A DNA stretch of 5,024 bases from Clostridiales bacterium (GTDB lineage Bacteria > Bacillota_A > Clostridia > Peptostreptococcales > Anaerovoracaceae). A model generated the notes under the pieces. That model did no database searches. It was not told the origin of the DNA and saw only the letters and a list, made by a program, of their open reading frames with translations. The DNA lies in the NCBI GenBank assembly GCA_012510935.1, contig JAAZHB010000212.1, positions 1 through 5,024 of the forward strand. The letters are read 5' to 3'. Each line of letters begins with the position of its first letter. The stretch's first letter is position 1. Below, one piece after another: positions 1-4,540 of the stretch. A program made the translations under genes and the position numbers.

Positions 1-30
1 ATTCTTCATAGTTCCGAAAAATATTCGCAT
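1..30 (-). CDS. 5' end of a leftward gene, product unknown (partial)
   Basis: Ten codons are visible on the minus strand (MRIFFGTMKN) before the window ends, too few to name a family. The start at position 30 is supported by an AGAAGGAG ribosome site at 46-39, eight bases upstream. Another ATG at 38-36 touches the ribosome site directly and is therefore a poor start. A good sigma-70-type promoter lies just upstream (57-85). The gene diverges from the small gene at 113, so the 82 bases between them carry the control signals of at least the leftward gene. Whether it belongs to the same mobile element as the parA fragment cannot be told from ten residues. Confidence 0.5.
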   Translation of the reverse strand, partial: MRIFFGTMKN

Positions 31-56
31 AATTGCATCTCCTTCTTTCTGAGATT

Positions 57-85
57 AGTATAAACACAGCGAAAAGCTATGTCCA
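57..85 (-). promoter_or_regulatory. Sigma-70-type promoter for the leftward gene
   Basis: Read on the minus strand, TGGACA (85-80, five of six to TTGACA) is followed after exactly 17 bases by TATACT (62-57, five of six to TATAAT). The predicted transcript would start near position 50, giving a short leader that holds the ribosome site at 46-39. Spacing and sequence are close to ideal for a housekeeping promoter. No equally good rightward promoter was found for the gene at 113. Confidence 0.65.
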
Positions 86-112
86 TGTTATGAAAGAATG
101 GAGGTATCAAAG

Positions 113-262
113 ATGTTTGAATCAAAATACAGGATCAACTTTACTTTCGATGAAAAGAGAATAATAGTATATAGTCTGGTCGAACTCAAGAATAAGCTCA
201 CCGAAGAAGGCAGATACACCGATGCCATAGATGAGCTCCTGATAAAATTCCTTGGTGACTGA
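113..262 (+). CDS. Small 49-residue protein of a mobile-element-like cluster, function unknown
   Basis: A complete 49-residue frame (starts MFESKYRINF, ends IKFLGD) has a strong ribosome site, TGGAGGT at 98-104, eight bases before the ATG. The protein is rich in charged residues. After a short N-terminal stretch that could form beta strands, the segment from about residue 20 to 47 (ELKNKL...DAIDELLIKF) looks like one or two amphipathic helices. There is no signal peptide, membrane segment or cysteine motif. It is the first gene of a rightward set that continues with an acidic protein and a truncated ParA, and a hairpin terminator follows 25 bases after its stop. I recall similar short proteins from clostridial plasmid-like elements, but that memory is weak and gives no function. 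The intact frame and good ribosome site make it likely a real gene. Confidence 0.65.
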   Translation: MFESKYRINFTFDEKRIIVYSLVELKNKLTEEGRYTDAIDELLIKFLGD

Positions 263-286
263 CCAAGATGTTTCGATGTTTACATT

Positions 287-325
287 GCCCTGCTTTAGGA
301 GAAATCCTTCCAGCAGGGCTTTTTC
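287..325 (+). terminator. Rho-independent terminator or attenuator between two small genes
   Basis: GCCCTGCT (287-294) pairs perfectly with AGCAGGGC (312-319), and TTTTT (320-324) follows at once. The 17-base loop contains a second small stem, AGGA (297-300) with TCCT (305-308), closed by a GAAA tetraloop. This is a textbook intrinsic terminator shape. It lies after the 49-residue gene and before the ribosome site of the 129-residue gene, so it would end the first transcript or limit read-through into the second gene and parA. I see no clear alternative pairing that would make a switch. Confidence 0.75.
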
Positions 326-335
326 TATGTAAAGA

Positions 336-347
336 CCGAGAAATCGG
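336..347 (+). repeat. Small GAAA-loop hairpin before the ribosome site of the acidic-protein gene
   Basis: CCGA (336-339) and TCGG (344-347) form a four-base stem around a GAAA loop, three bases before the ribosome site AAAGGA at 351-356. It resembles the inner hairpin of the terminator just upstream (AGGA-GAAA-TCCT). It may be chance, or part of a structured leader between the two genes. Confidence 0.3.
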
Positions 348-360
348 CAGAAAGGATCTA

Positions 361-750
361 ATGATGAAATTAAAGGAAAATGTAATGGAAGTTATGGCTA
401 TAGGTGTCGAGAGACCTGAGGAAGATTGCGAGATCATAACAGAGATCGCAAGAAAAGCTGCGATGAACTTCGAGCTTGCTGCTGAGTTCCAGTTTGATGA
501 TGACGAAGACGATGACATCGCAAACATGATCAAGGAACTCTATGAGGCGAAGAAGTATGCGCTAGCTGTAGACCTTCTGAATGTATCGTTCAGGTTGTGC
601 GGTATGTACGACGAAGCTGAAGAGATAGCGCTTGTATATAAGTGCAGGAAAGCAAATGCTGACGAGAAGTTCATAAGGGCGTTCATAGCCGAATCGCTTA
701 GGTGCTCCTTTGCTGAGTTCAGAGGACAGCATCCGGCGTTGTTCAGTTAG
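361..750 (+). CDS. Acidic 129-residue protein upstream of parA, function unknown
   Basis: The start at 361 (or 364, a second ATG in tandem) is chosen because AAAGGA at 351-356 precedes it. The same frame is open back to an ATG at 268, but that start lies before a terminator hairpin and lacks a ribosome site. The 129-residue product (starts MMKLKENVMEV) looks helical and acidic, with a run of seven acidic residues at 46-52 (DDDEDDD). Residues 54-95 resemble paired amphipathic helices (IKELYEAKKYALAVDLLNV, then YDEAEEIALVY), loosely like a TPR-type helical hairpin, though I cannot assign the family. There are no membrane segments. Its stop codon overlaps the ribosome site of the parA fragment, which implies translation coupled to a partition-type ATPase. 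A role in the upkeep or transfer of an element is an inference from that neighbour only. Confidence 0.7.
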   Translation: MMKLKENVMEVMAIGVERPEEDCEIITEIARKAAMNFELAAEFQFDDDEDDDIANMIKELYEAKKYALAVDLLNVSFRLCGMYDEAEEIALVYKCRKANADEKFIRAFIAESLRCSFAEFRGQHPALFS

Positions 751-764
751 GAGGTGCAAAAATA

Positions 765-860
765 ATGACAGATTGTAATGTGATTGCCATATGCAATCAG
801 AAAGGCGGAGTCGGGAAAACCACTACGGCCGTGAACCTGGGCGTGGGGCTTCTATCATAG
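765..860 (+). pseudogene. parA: Truncated ParA-family partition ATPase (N-terminal fragment)
   Basis: The frame begins MTDCNVIAICNQKGGVGKTT and continues TAVNLGVGLLS before a TAG at 858-860, 31 residues in all. The first strand and the deviant Walker A motif KGGVGKTT, with its signature second lysine, are unmistakable for the ParA/MinD/Soj ATPases that segregate plasmids and chromosomes. Family members are usually 250-290 residues long. The segment after GVGL should continue with a short basic loop and the Walker A' strand (LLIDxDxQ), and neither is found downstream in any forward frame that I checked. The ribosome site TAGGAGG (748-754) overlaps the stop of the upstream gene, so this was the third gene of an operon. 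The fragment cannot bind and hydrolyse ATP as a normal ParA. Similarity to the family ends near position 850, which marks a deletion or insertion junction. Confidence 0.85.
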
Positions 861-1077
861 GCGGACAATACGCCTTGTAAAACAATCTGTTAAAGATGGC
901 CTTTCGACAAATGCAAATCAATAACCCAATCGCACACAACGAAATGATTATCCGCTTCTGAATGCTAATGATTTATAGTATAATGATAATATATTAGGTT
1001 TAGTAATTATGGAAGTGAGAATGTTTAGGTATGCATTGCGTATCTGTAGTTCACCTGTGTAGATAGGGGATGATGAA
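861..1077. other. Gene-free stretch after the parA break
   Basis: These 217 bases hold no convincing gene. A short inverted pair, AGGCG (859-863) and CGCCT (871-875) around seven bases, sits right at the end of the parA fragment but lacks a T-run. Open stretches of about 20-50 codons on either strand have no ribosome site or recognisable protein. From about 960 onward the sequence is clearly more AT-rich and contains a candidate promoter. A 17-codon frame at 1009-1062 ends just before the next gene's ribosome site, but nothing supports its expression. I could not recognise insertion-sequence ends here. Confidence 0.4.
956..984 (+). promoter_or_regulatory. Candidate promoter for the membrane-protein gene at 1078
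   Basis: A perfect TATAAT (979-984) lies 17 bases after TTCTGA (956-961), which matches TTGACA at only three of six bases. Transcription would begin near 991, leaving a leader of roughly 87 bases before the ATG at 1078. The -10 box and spacing are good and the -35 box is weak. Confidence 0.4.
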
Positions 1078-1551
1078 ATGAAAACTTTCAATTCATTTAT
1101 TTGGAAAGAGATGCTTATTGGTAATGGTCTTACAAATGGCGTAATAAACGGGATAATATATTTCTTTATTACAAGTGAAGTGGCGTCACAGAAAGGCTAT
1201 ATAATTGGAACGCTAATCACCAATTTGATTCTGGGAATCATAGTGATAAATCTCTATCCAACTTTGATTAGAGCCAAGCTTAAGAAGAATCCTGATATCA
1301 AGATTCCGTATACTAAAGAAAATCATATTGTAGCTGCGTTATATCCAAGCAACAAATGGTCGATACGAACAATAAACATCGTAGCGTGTCTTGTGATAAC
1401 GACGATTTTTACGATGGGACTAATCGGGTGCACATGCATTACAGAAATAAGTGTTATTGTCGGCTCGATTATGAGAGGGCTAAACTGCGCATTTTTCTCG
1501 ATAATAGCTTACTATCTAAGCGTCGTTTTTGCGGGAACGATGCAAGATTAA
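1078..1551 (+). CDS. Unrecognised four-helix integral membrane protein, 157 residues
   Basis: The ATG at 1078 follows AGGGGA (1065-1070) at a normal distance. The product has four clear hydrophobic segments: about residues 11-32, 41-63, 98-118 and 124-153. A basic stretch between helices two and three (RAKLKKNPDIKIPYTKEN, about 65-82) should face the cytoplasm, which would place both ends of the protein in the cytoplasm too. There is no signal-peptide cleavage site. Cysteines at 104, 118, 120 and 137 lie in or near the last two helices, including a CTC at 118-120, and do not form a known metal or redox motif. I recall small four-helix proteins of similar style in clostridia, often annotated only as hypothetical. 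The gene stands alone after the broken parA, and 178 bases separate it from the acetyltransferase gene. Function unknown. The intact frame and hydrophobic pattern argue that it is real. Confidence 0.75.
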   Translation: MKTFNSFIWKEMLIGNGLTNGVINGIIYFFITSEVASQKGYIIGTLITNLILGIIVINLYPTLIRAKLKKNPDIKIPYTKENHIVAALYPSNKWSIRTINIVACLVITTIFTMGLIGCTCITEISVIVGSIMRGLNCAFFSIIAYYLSVVFAGTMQD

Positions 1552-1729
1552 CTGAAAATTCGGCTAGAAATCTGACCTAAAAAAGGAGCTTGGGTATATT
1601 TGGGTTTGGAAAGAATATGCAGAGTTTATTTCTGGGCTAATGAAGAATCCAGGGTAAAAGTATTTAAAAAAACCGTAAACTTGTATATTGTACTAGTAAT
1701 GGATTTTGATAATAATTAAGAGGTAGAAC

Positions 1730-2290
1730 ATGAGAGACTTCCCATACGAAATTGAATTGACAAGACGCAATGGCGACAAGCGCCTAGTTGTCTTTAGAAA
1801 ATCACGGGTTGAAGATCTTCCGGAAATAATGGCACTTCAGGATGAGACCCACCAGAATATTCCAGACAAGAAGCTGTTTAATAAGACAACGGAAGAGGAA
1901 CTTCGTGACTCAATAGAGAATGATTTATGTTGTTCTGTTTTTCACGATGGGAAAATGGTAGGATTTACACTTCTGGTCAGACCGAGGATTTCCTATCGTA
2001 ACTTCGGGAAGTATCTTGAATATGATGATGAGAAGCTACTGAAGTGTGTCTCCCTTGATACATCCTTCATTATGCAGGAGTATCGTGGCTTTGGACTTCA
2101 AGATGTGTTCTTCAAGCTAAGGATTGAAGAAGGAATAGCGCTAGGTGCTGAAGAGGCGCTGAGCACGATATCACCAGATAATGAAGTTAGCCTCAAGAAT
2201 GCTTATGCAAATGGCTTCGAGGTTGCATCAAAGTTAGAGATTTATGATGGCCTTGAAAGATACATCCTAAAGCGCGACCTTACTTTATAA
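1730..2290 (+). CDS. GNAT-family N-acetyltransferase, 186 residues
   Basis: The protein resembles GCN5-related acetyltransferases, which move an acetyl group from acetyl-CoA to an amine of a small molecule or protein. Residues 20-60 (FRKSRVEDLPEIMALQDET onward) form the usual first strand and helix. Residues 68-85 (CSVFHDGKMVGFTLLVRP) fit strands two and three. Residues 106-124 (CVSLDTSFIMQEYRGFGLQ) carry the strand-four and pyrophosphate-loop signature Q-x-x-R-G-x-G at 116-122. The C-terminal part (SPDNEVSLKNAYANGFE at 148-164, then a final strand ending YILKRDL) is the typical S-x-x-N...GF region. Length is normal for a single-domain member. The start follows TAAGAGGT at 1717-1724. A strong terminator begins 21 bases after the stop, so this ends a transcription unit. 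The substrate cannot be predicted. Confidence 0.85.
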   Translation: MRDFPYEIELTRRNGDKRLVVFRKSRVEDLPEIMALQDETHQNIPDKKLFNKTTEEELRDSIENDLCCSVFHDGKMVGFTLLVRPRISYRNFGKYLEYDDEKLLKCVSLDTSFIMQEYRGFGLQDVFFKLRIEEGIALGAEEALSTISPDNEVSLKNAYANGFEVASKLEIYDGLERYILKRDLTL

Positions 2291-2310
2291 TAAAATATTC
2301 TCAGGCAAGC

Positions 2311-2341
2311 AAAATGCGCCCGGCACTTGGGCGCATTTTTA
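2311..2341 (+). terminator. Strong rho-independent terminator after the acetyltransferase
   Basis: AAAATGCGCCC (2311-2321) pairs perfectly over 11 bases with GGGCGCATTTT (2329-2339) around a seven-base loop, ending in five Ts (2336-2340). On the minus strand the same hairpin ends in four Ts, so it could also stop leftward transcription from the possible small gene at 2403-2567. Confidence 0.9.
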
Positions 2342-2402
2342 ATATATCCTATACTAGTGAGGTTATCGTCTTATACATTACCTTGTGTTTTCATTTTTTG
2401 TA

Positions 2403-2567
2403 TCACCTACACCCAAAGATAGCAAAAGCGACACCCATTAAAATAAATTCGACAGCTGCCGCTATATACTCATTGACTGGCTGCCGTTTATATCGATTGC
2501 CGTGTGTTTTGTGTCTGATATTTATGATTTTACCTCTTGCCTTAGTTAACTTCAAACTACACAGCAT
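2403..2567 (-). CDS. Possible small leftward membrane peptide, 54 residues
   Basis: On the minus strand a 54-codon frame runs from an ATG at 2567-2565 to a TGA at 2405-2403. The N-terminal half is strongly basic (KLTKARGKIINIRHK, then RYKRQPVNEY). It is followed by one hydrophobic segment at residues 36-52 (AAAVEFILMGVAFAIFG) and a terminal CR. This basic-then-hydrophobic layout is coherent and unlike a random frame. Against it, no ribosome site precedes the ATG, and the only good AGAGGT lies inside the frame with no standard start after it, so the gene may be decayed. The forward 92-codon frame over the same bases is hydrophobic only because it mirrors this segment, and it starts inside a terminator. 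Apart from this candidate, the 348 bases between the acetyltransferase and the dipeptidase relic hold the terminator, a rightward promoter and an inverted repeat. Confidence 0.35.
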   Translation of the reverse strand: MLCSLKLTKARGKIINIRHKTHGNRYKRQPVNEYIAAAVEFILMGVAFAIFGCR

Positions 2568-2568
2568 G

Positions 2569-2577
2569 TGTTATAAT
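2569..2577 (+). promoter_or_regulatory. Extended -10 promoter for the dipeptidase relic and transporter
   Basis: TGTTATAAT (2569-2577) is a perfect TATAAT with the TG extension one base upstream. The -35 region is poor: the closest candidates are TTCAAA at 2551-2556, 15 bases away, or TTAACT at 2546-2551, 20 bases away. Extended -10 promoters tolerate this. Transcription would start near 2584, about 55 bases before the dipeptidase start codon. Confidence 0.5.
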
Positions 2578-2586
2578 AATAGCAAA

Positions 2587-2619
2587 AAATGACTTGTACA
2601 CCACAGTTGCAAATCATTT
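2587..2619 (+). repeat. Imperfect inverted repeat in the leader of the dipeptidase-transporter unit
   Basis: AAATGACTTG (2587-2596) and CAAATCATTT (2610-2619) pair at nine of ten positions around a 13-base loop. The repeat sits just after the predicted transcription start and ends immediately before the ribosome site AAAGGAAG (2621-2628). It could be an operator for a dimeric regulator or an RNA hairpin affecting ribosome access. No T-run follows, so it is not a terminator. Confidence 0.4.
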
Positions 2620-2638
2620 GAAAGGAAGTTTGCTATAA

Positions 2639-3151
2639 ATGAGAATGAATGATTTCCATTGTGACACAGTTGCGAAAATGTTCAATCTTTACAAGGCGGG
2701 AGAACTAGGCCAGACAATATAGAATAACGATGCGCAGGTAGCTCTCGAGAACGACCTACAGCGCCTTGATGAACTTCATGATAGGGGCGTTCGATTAATT
2801 GCATTAACTTGGAATTATGAAAATTACATAGGATATCCTCACAGTAAGCCGGAATATAAGAATAAAGGTTTAAAGGAATTTGGCTTTGAGACCGTTGAAA
2901 AGATGGAAGAACTTGGGATAATCGTTGATGTCTCGCATCTTTCTGAAGCTGGTGGAGTAGCGGGGCTAAACTTCTATGGCAATTTTATTTCTTCCGATGG
3001 AAAGTCTACAATTGATGATATACCAGAAATAGCGGCATGCGAACATATTCAAATGCTTCCTCAGGCAATGGAAAAGGTAGGCTTTGCAACAGCTGAGATT
3101 GAGGCTGTGTGCTATAGAAATGCCGAGCGATTCTTTGAAAATTATTGGTGA
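2639..3151 (+). pseudogene. M19 (renal/membrane-type) dipeptidase pseudogene with stop and internal deletions
   Basis: Read through one frame, the translation follows the peptidase M19 family in order. The N-terminal metal-binding HxD motif is present (NDFHCDT, H7 and D9). Then come GVRLIALTWNYEN, the segment IIVDVSHLSEAG, GVAGLNFYGNF, and a C-terminal helix region ending AVCYRNAERFFENYW. The start at 2639 has AAAGGAAG at 2621-2628. It is broken by TAG at 2720-2722 (codon 28). It is also only 171 codons long against about 310-320 normally. Three joins appear to skip family blocks: the region with the bridging Glu before the LTWN segment, the block holding SHSNAR and RNL(T/S)D between SEAG and GVAG, and the DFDG block between STIDDI and PEIA. 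The metal centre and active site are therefore incomplete. Every join stays in frame. A stretch from an ATG at 2903 remains open to the end (82 residues). Intact relatives cleave dipeptides with a two-zinc centre. Confidence 0.85.
3147..3151 (+). promoter_or_regulatory. Ribosome site overlapping the dipeptidase stop, deciding the transporter start
   Basis: GGTGA at 3147-3151 matches the end of the consensus AAGGAGGTGA and lies 11 bases before the ATG at 3163. It includes the TGA stop of the dipeptidase frame, so ribosomes finishing that frame would be delivered to the transporter start. This favours ATG 3163 over TTG 3145 or GTG 3148, neither of which has a purine-rich site upstream. GTG 3148 overlaps the stop as GTGA and remains possible. 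Confidence 0.5.
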
Positions 3152-3162
3152 AAGTAGTAGAA

Positions 3163-4416
3163 ATGAAGAAGAACAATAAAAATAAGAATTTTTCACAAGC
3201 GATGCTTTTCATTGTGATATTTGGCATTGTCAGTCTTTTCTCAGATATGACGCATGAAGGTGCATCTAGTATTCGCGGGGCATACTTCGCTCTTCTTGGT
3301 GCATCAGCTGGAACTATAGGATTTGTGTCAGGACTAGGCGAACTAGTTGGCTATTCAATGCGATATGTTTTTGGAAAACTCACTGACAAAACCAAGCTTT
3401 ACTGGCCTATGACAATTGTCGGATATGTGCTAGACATAGTGGCTGTTCCTGCACTTGCACTAGTTGGGGAGCATGGATGGCTTGCTGCTTGCTTCTTGCT
3501 GATTATTCAGAGAATGGGCAAGGCAATTAAGAAACCTGCAAAGGACACAATTATGTCATTTGCTGCATCTCAAGAAGGCGTAGGAAAGAGCTTTGGTATT
3601 CAAGAAGTGCTCGACCAGATTGGAGCCTTCCTTGGACCAGTGCTTCTTTATCTTGTGATGCTGTTTAAGCAGACGGGCACAACATTTGAAATCTATTCGA
3701 CTTGTTTTGCAGTGCTGGCTATTCCAGGAACTATTACTCTCATTTTGCTTTTAGTTACACGCGCTAAATTCCCTAATCCTGAGCGATTTGAACCTGAACC
3801 AAAGGAATATGTATCTTTTAAGTTAAAAAAAGAATTTATTTTCTATATATCAGGTATAAGCCTATTTGCGTTTGGTTTTATTGATTACTCTATTGTAATA
3901 ATGCATGTATCTCGTACATACGCAGCGATGACATCGGGACTCTCGGAGACAACTTCATTTGTCAACAGCGGTACTCTACCTCTACTTTATGCTGGGGCCA
4001 TGCTGGTAGATGCTGTAGCTGCTCTTTTCTTTGGAATTCTATATGATAAGAAGGGTGTTAGTGCACTAGTCTGGTCTACTCTGATTTCAGCACCATTTGC
4101 AATATTCATATTTGCTTTTAATTCAATACCAATGCTTCTACTTGGTATTGCGCTCTGGGGTGTTGGCATGGGGGCACAGGAGTCCATTCTCAAAGCGGCA
4201 GTGGCCGGGATGGTGCCTAAGCAAAGTAGAGCGACTGGTTATGGAATCTTTGAGTGCTCCTTTGGTGTGTTCTGGTTCCTTGGAAGCTGGCTGCTAGGAG
4301 TACTGTACGATACAAGTATTCCTGCCATGGTGATAGTGTCTGTTGTAGCACAACTAGCTGCGATACCGCTATACATGTATTCATCCAAGCTTAGATCTAA
4401 CAGAACTCTTTCATAG
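3163..4416 (+). CDS. Major facilitator superfamily (MFS) transporter, 417 residues
   Basis: This is an intact inner-membrane secondary transporter with about 11-12 hydrophobic helices along 417 residues, a usual MFS length. It has no signal peptide, and the basic N-terminus (MKKNNKNKN) is expected in the cytoplasm. The motif-A loop between helices two and three is present as GKLTDKTK (residues 71-78), with a matching GILYDKKG (291-298) in the second half, as expected from the duplicated fold. The segments SDMTHEGASSIRGAYFALLG (27-46) and QRMGKAIKKPAKDTI (116-130) mark a subgroup usually annotated simply as MFS transporter. A basic-acidic central loop (about 200-224) separates the halves. Substrate unknown. 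The start overlaps the upstream dipeptidase unit, suggesting an operon in which a released or imported small molecule may once have linked the two, but that is inference. No strong terminator follows. Confidence 0.9.
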   Translation: MKKNNKNKNFSQAMLFIVIFGIVSLFSDMTHEGASSIRGAYFALLGASAGTIGFVSGLGELVGYSMRYVFGKLTDKTKLYWPMTIVGYVLDIVAVPALALVGEHGWLAACFLLIIQRMGKAIKKPAKDTIMSFAASQEGVGKSFGIQEVLDQIGAFLGPVLLYLVMLFKQTGTTFEIYSTCFAVLAIPGTITLILLLVTRAKFPNPERFEPEPKEYVSFKLKKEFIFYISGISLFAFGFIDYSIVIMHVSRTYAAMTSGLSETTSFVNSGTLPLLYAGAMLVDAVAALFFGILYDKKGVSALVWSTLISAPFAIFIFAFNSIPMLLLGIALWGVGMGAQESILKAAVAGMVPKQSRATGYGIFECSFGVFWFLGSWLLGVLYDTSIPAMVIVSVVAQLAAIPLYMYSSKLRSNRTLS

Positions 4417-4425
4417 CACATCGTT

Positions 4426-4447
4426 AATAGCTATTTAGAAACTAAAT
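4426..4447. repeat. Short overlapping palindromes after the transporter
   Basis: AATAGCTATT (4426-4435) is a perfect ten-base palindrome, and ATTTAG (4433-4438) pairs with CTAAAT (4442-4447) around AAA. Neither is GC-rich and no T-run follows, so this is at best a weak end signal for the transporter transcript. It could also be chance in AT-rich DNA. Confidence 0.25.
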
Positions 4448-4480
4448 CAAGTCTTTGAATATTGTATTCAGAAACACAAG

Positions 4481-4520
4481 TTGATATACTGACATTAGTT
4501 TATAATTTTGGATATATAAT
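4481..4520 (+). promoter_or_regulatory. AT-rich region with possible promoter for the PAS protein
   Basis: Two TATAAT boxes occur, at 4501-4506 and 4515-4520. Possible -35 boxes are TTGATA (4481-4486) and CTGACA (4489-4494), but the spacings (14 bases from TTGATA to the first box, 20 from CTGACA to the second) are not ideal. A promoter here is likely because the gene at 4541 follows a 124-base gap, but the exact elements are uncertain. Confidence 0.35.
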
Positions 4521-4540
4521 TTGCAAATAGGGTGAACAAA

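Noticed and set aside
268..360. Longer start for the acidic protein at ATG 268
   Set aside because: It has no ribosome site and would include a terminator hairpin with a T-run. ATG 361 has AAAGGA at the proper distance.
198..533. Minus-strand 111-codon frame rich in serine
   Set aside because: It is antisense to the acidic protein. The serine run comes from reading the GAT/GAA acidic stretch backwards. There is no ribosome site.
861..1060. Minus-strand and forward short frames after the parA break
   Set aside because: All are under about 50 codons without a ribosome site or recognisable protein. A check for the missing parA sequence or a transposase fragment found nothing.
1356..1580. Forward 74-codon frame inside the membrane-protein gene
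   Set aside because: It is out of frame with the clear four-helix protein and has no ribosome site or recognisable sequence. It is a shadow frame.
1552..1729. Open stretches between the membrane protein and the acetyltransferase, including a TTG at 1590 after AAAGGAG
   Set aside because: The TTG frame gives only 16 residues. A neighbouring frame of about 45 codons lacks a start. No protein family was recognised, so it is at most an unidentifiable remnant.
2314..2592. Forward 92-codon hydrophobic frame
   Set aside because: It starts inside the stem of the acetyltransferase terminator, has no ribosome site, and its hydrophobic part mirrors the more coherent minus-strand frame. It also spans a promoter.
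2966..3227. Two minus-strand frames across the end of the dipeptidase relic
   Set aside because: Both are antisense to a frame that clearly matches the M19 family and lack start signals.
4097..4421. Frames on both strands within the transporter's 3' half
   Set aside because: They overlap an intact transporter with continuous helices and motif A, and they have no independent support.
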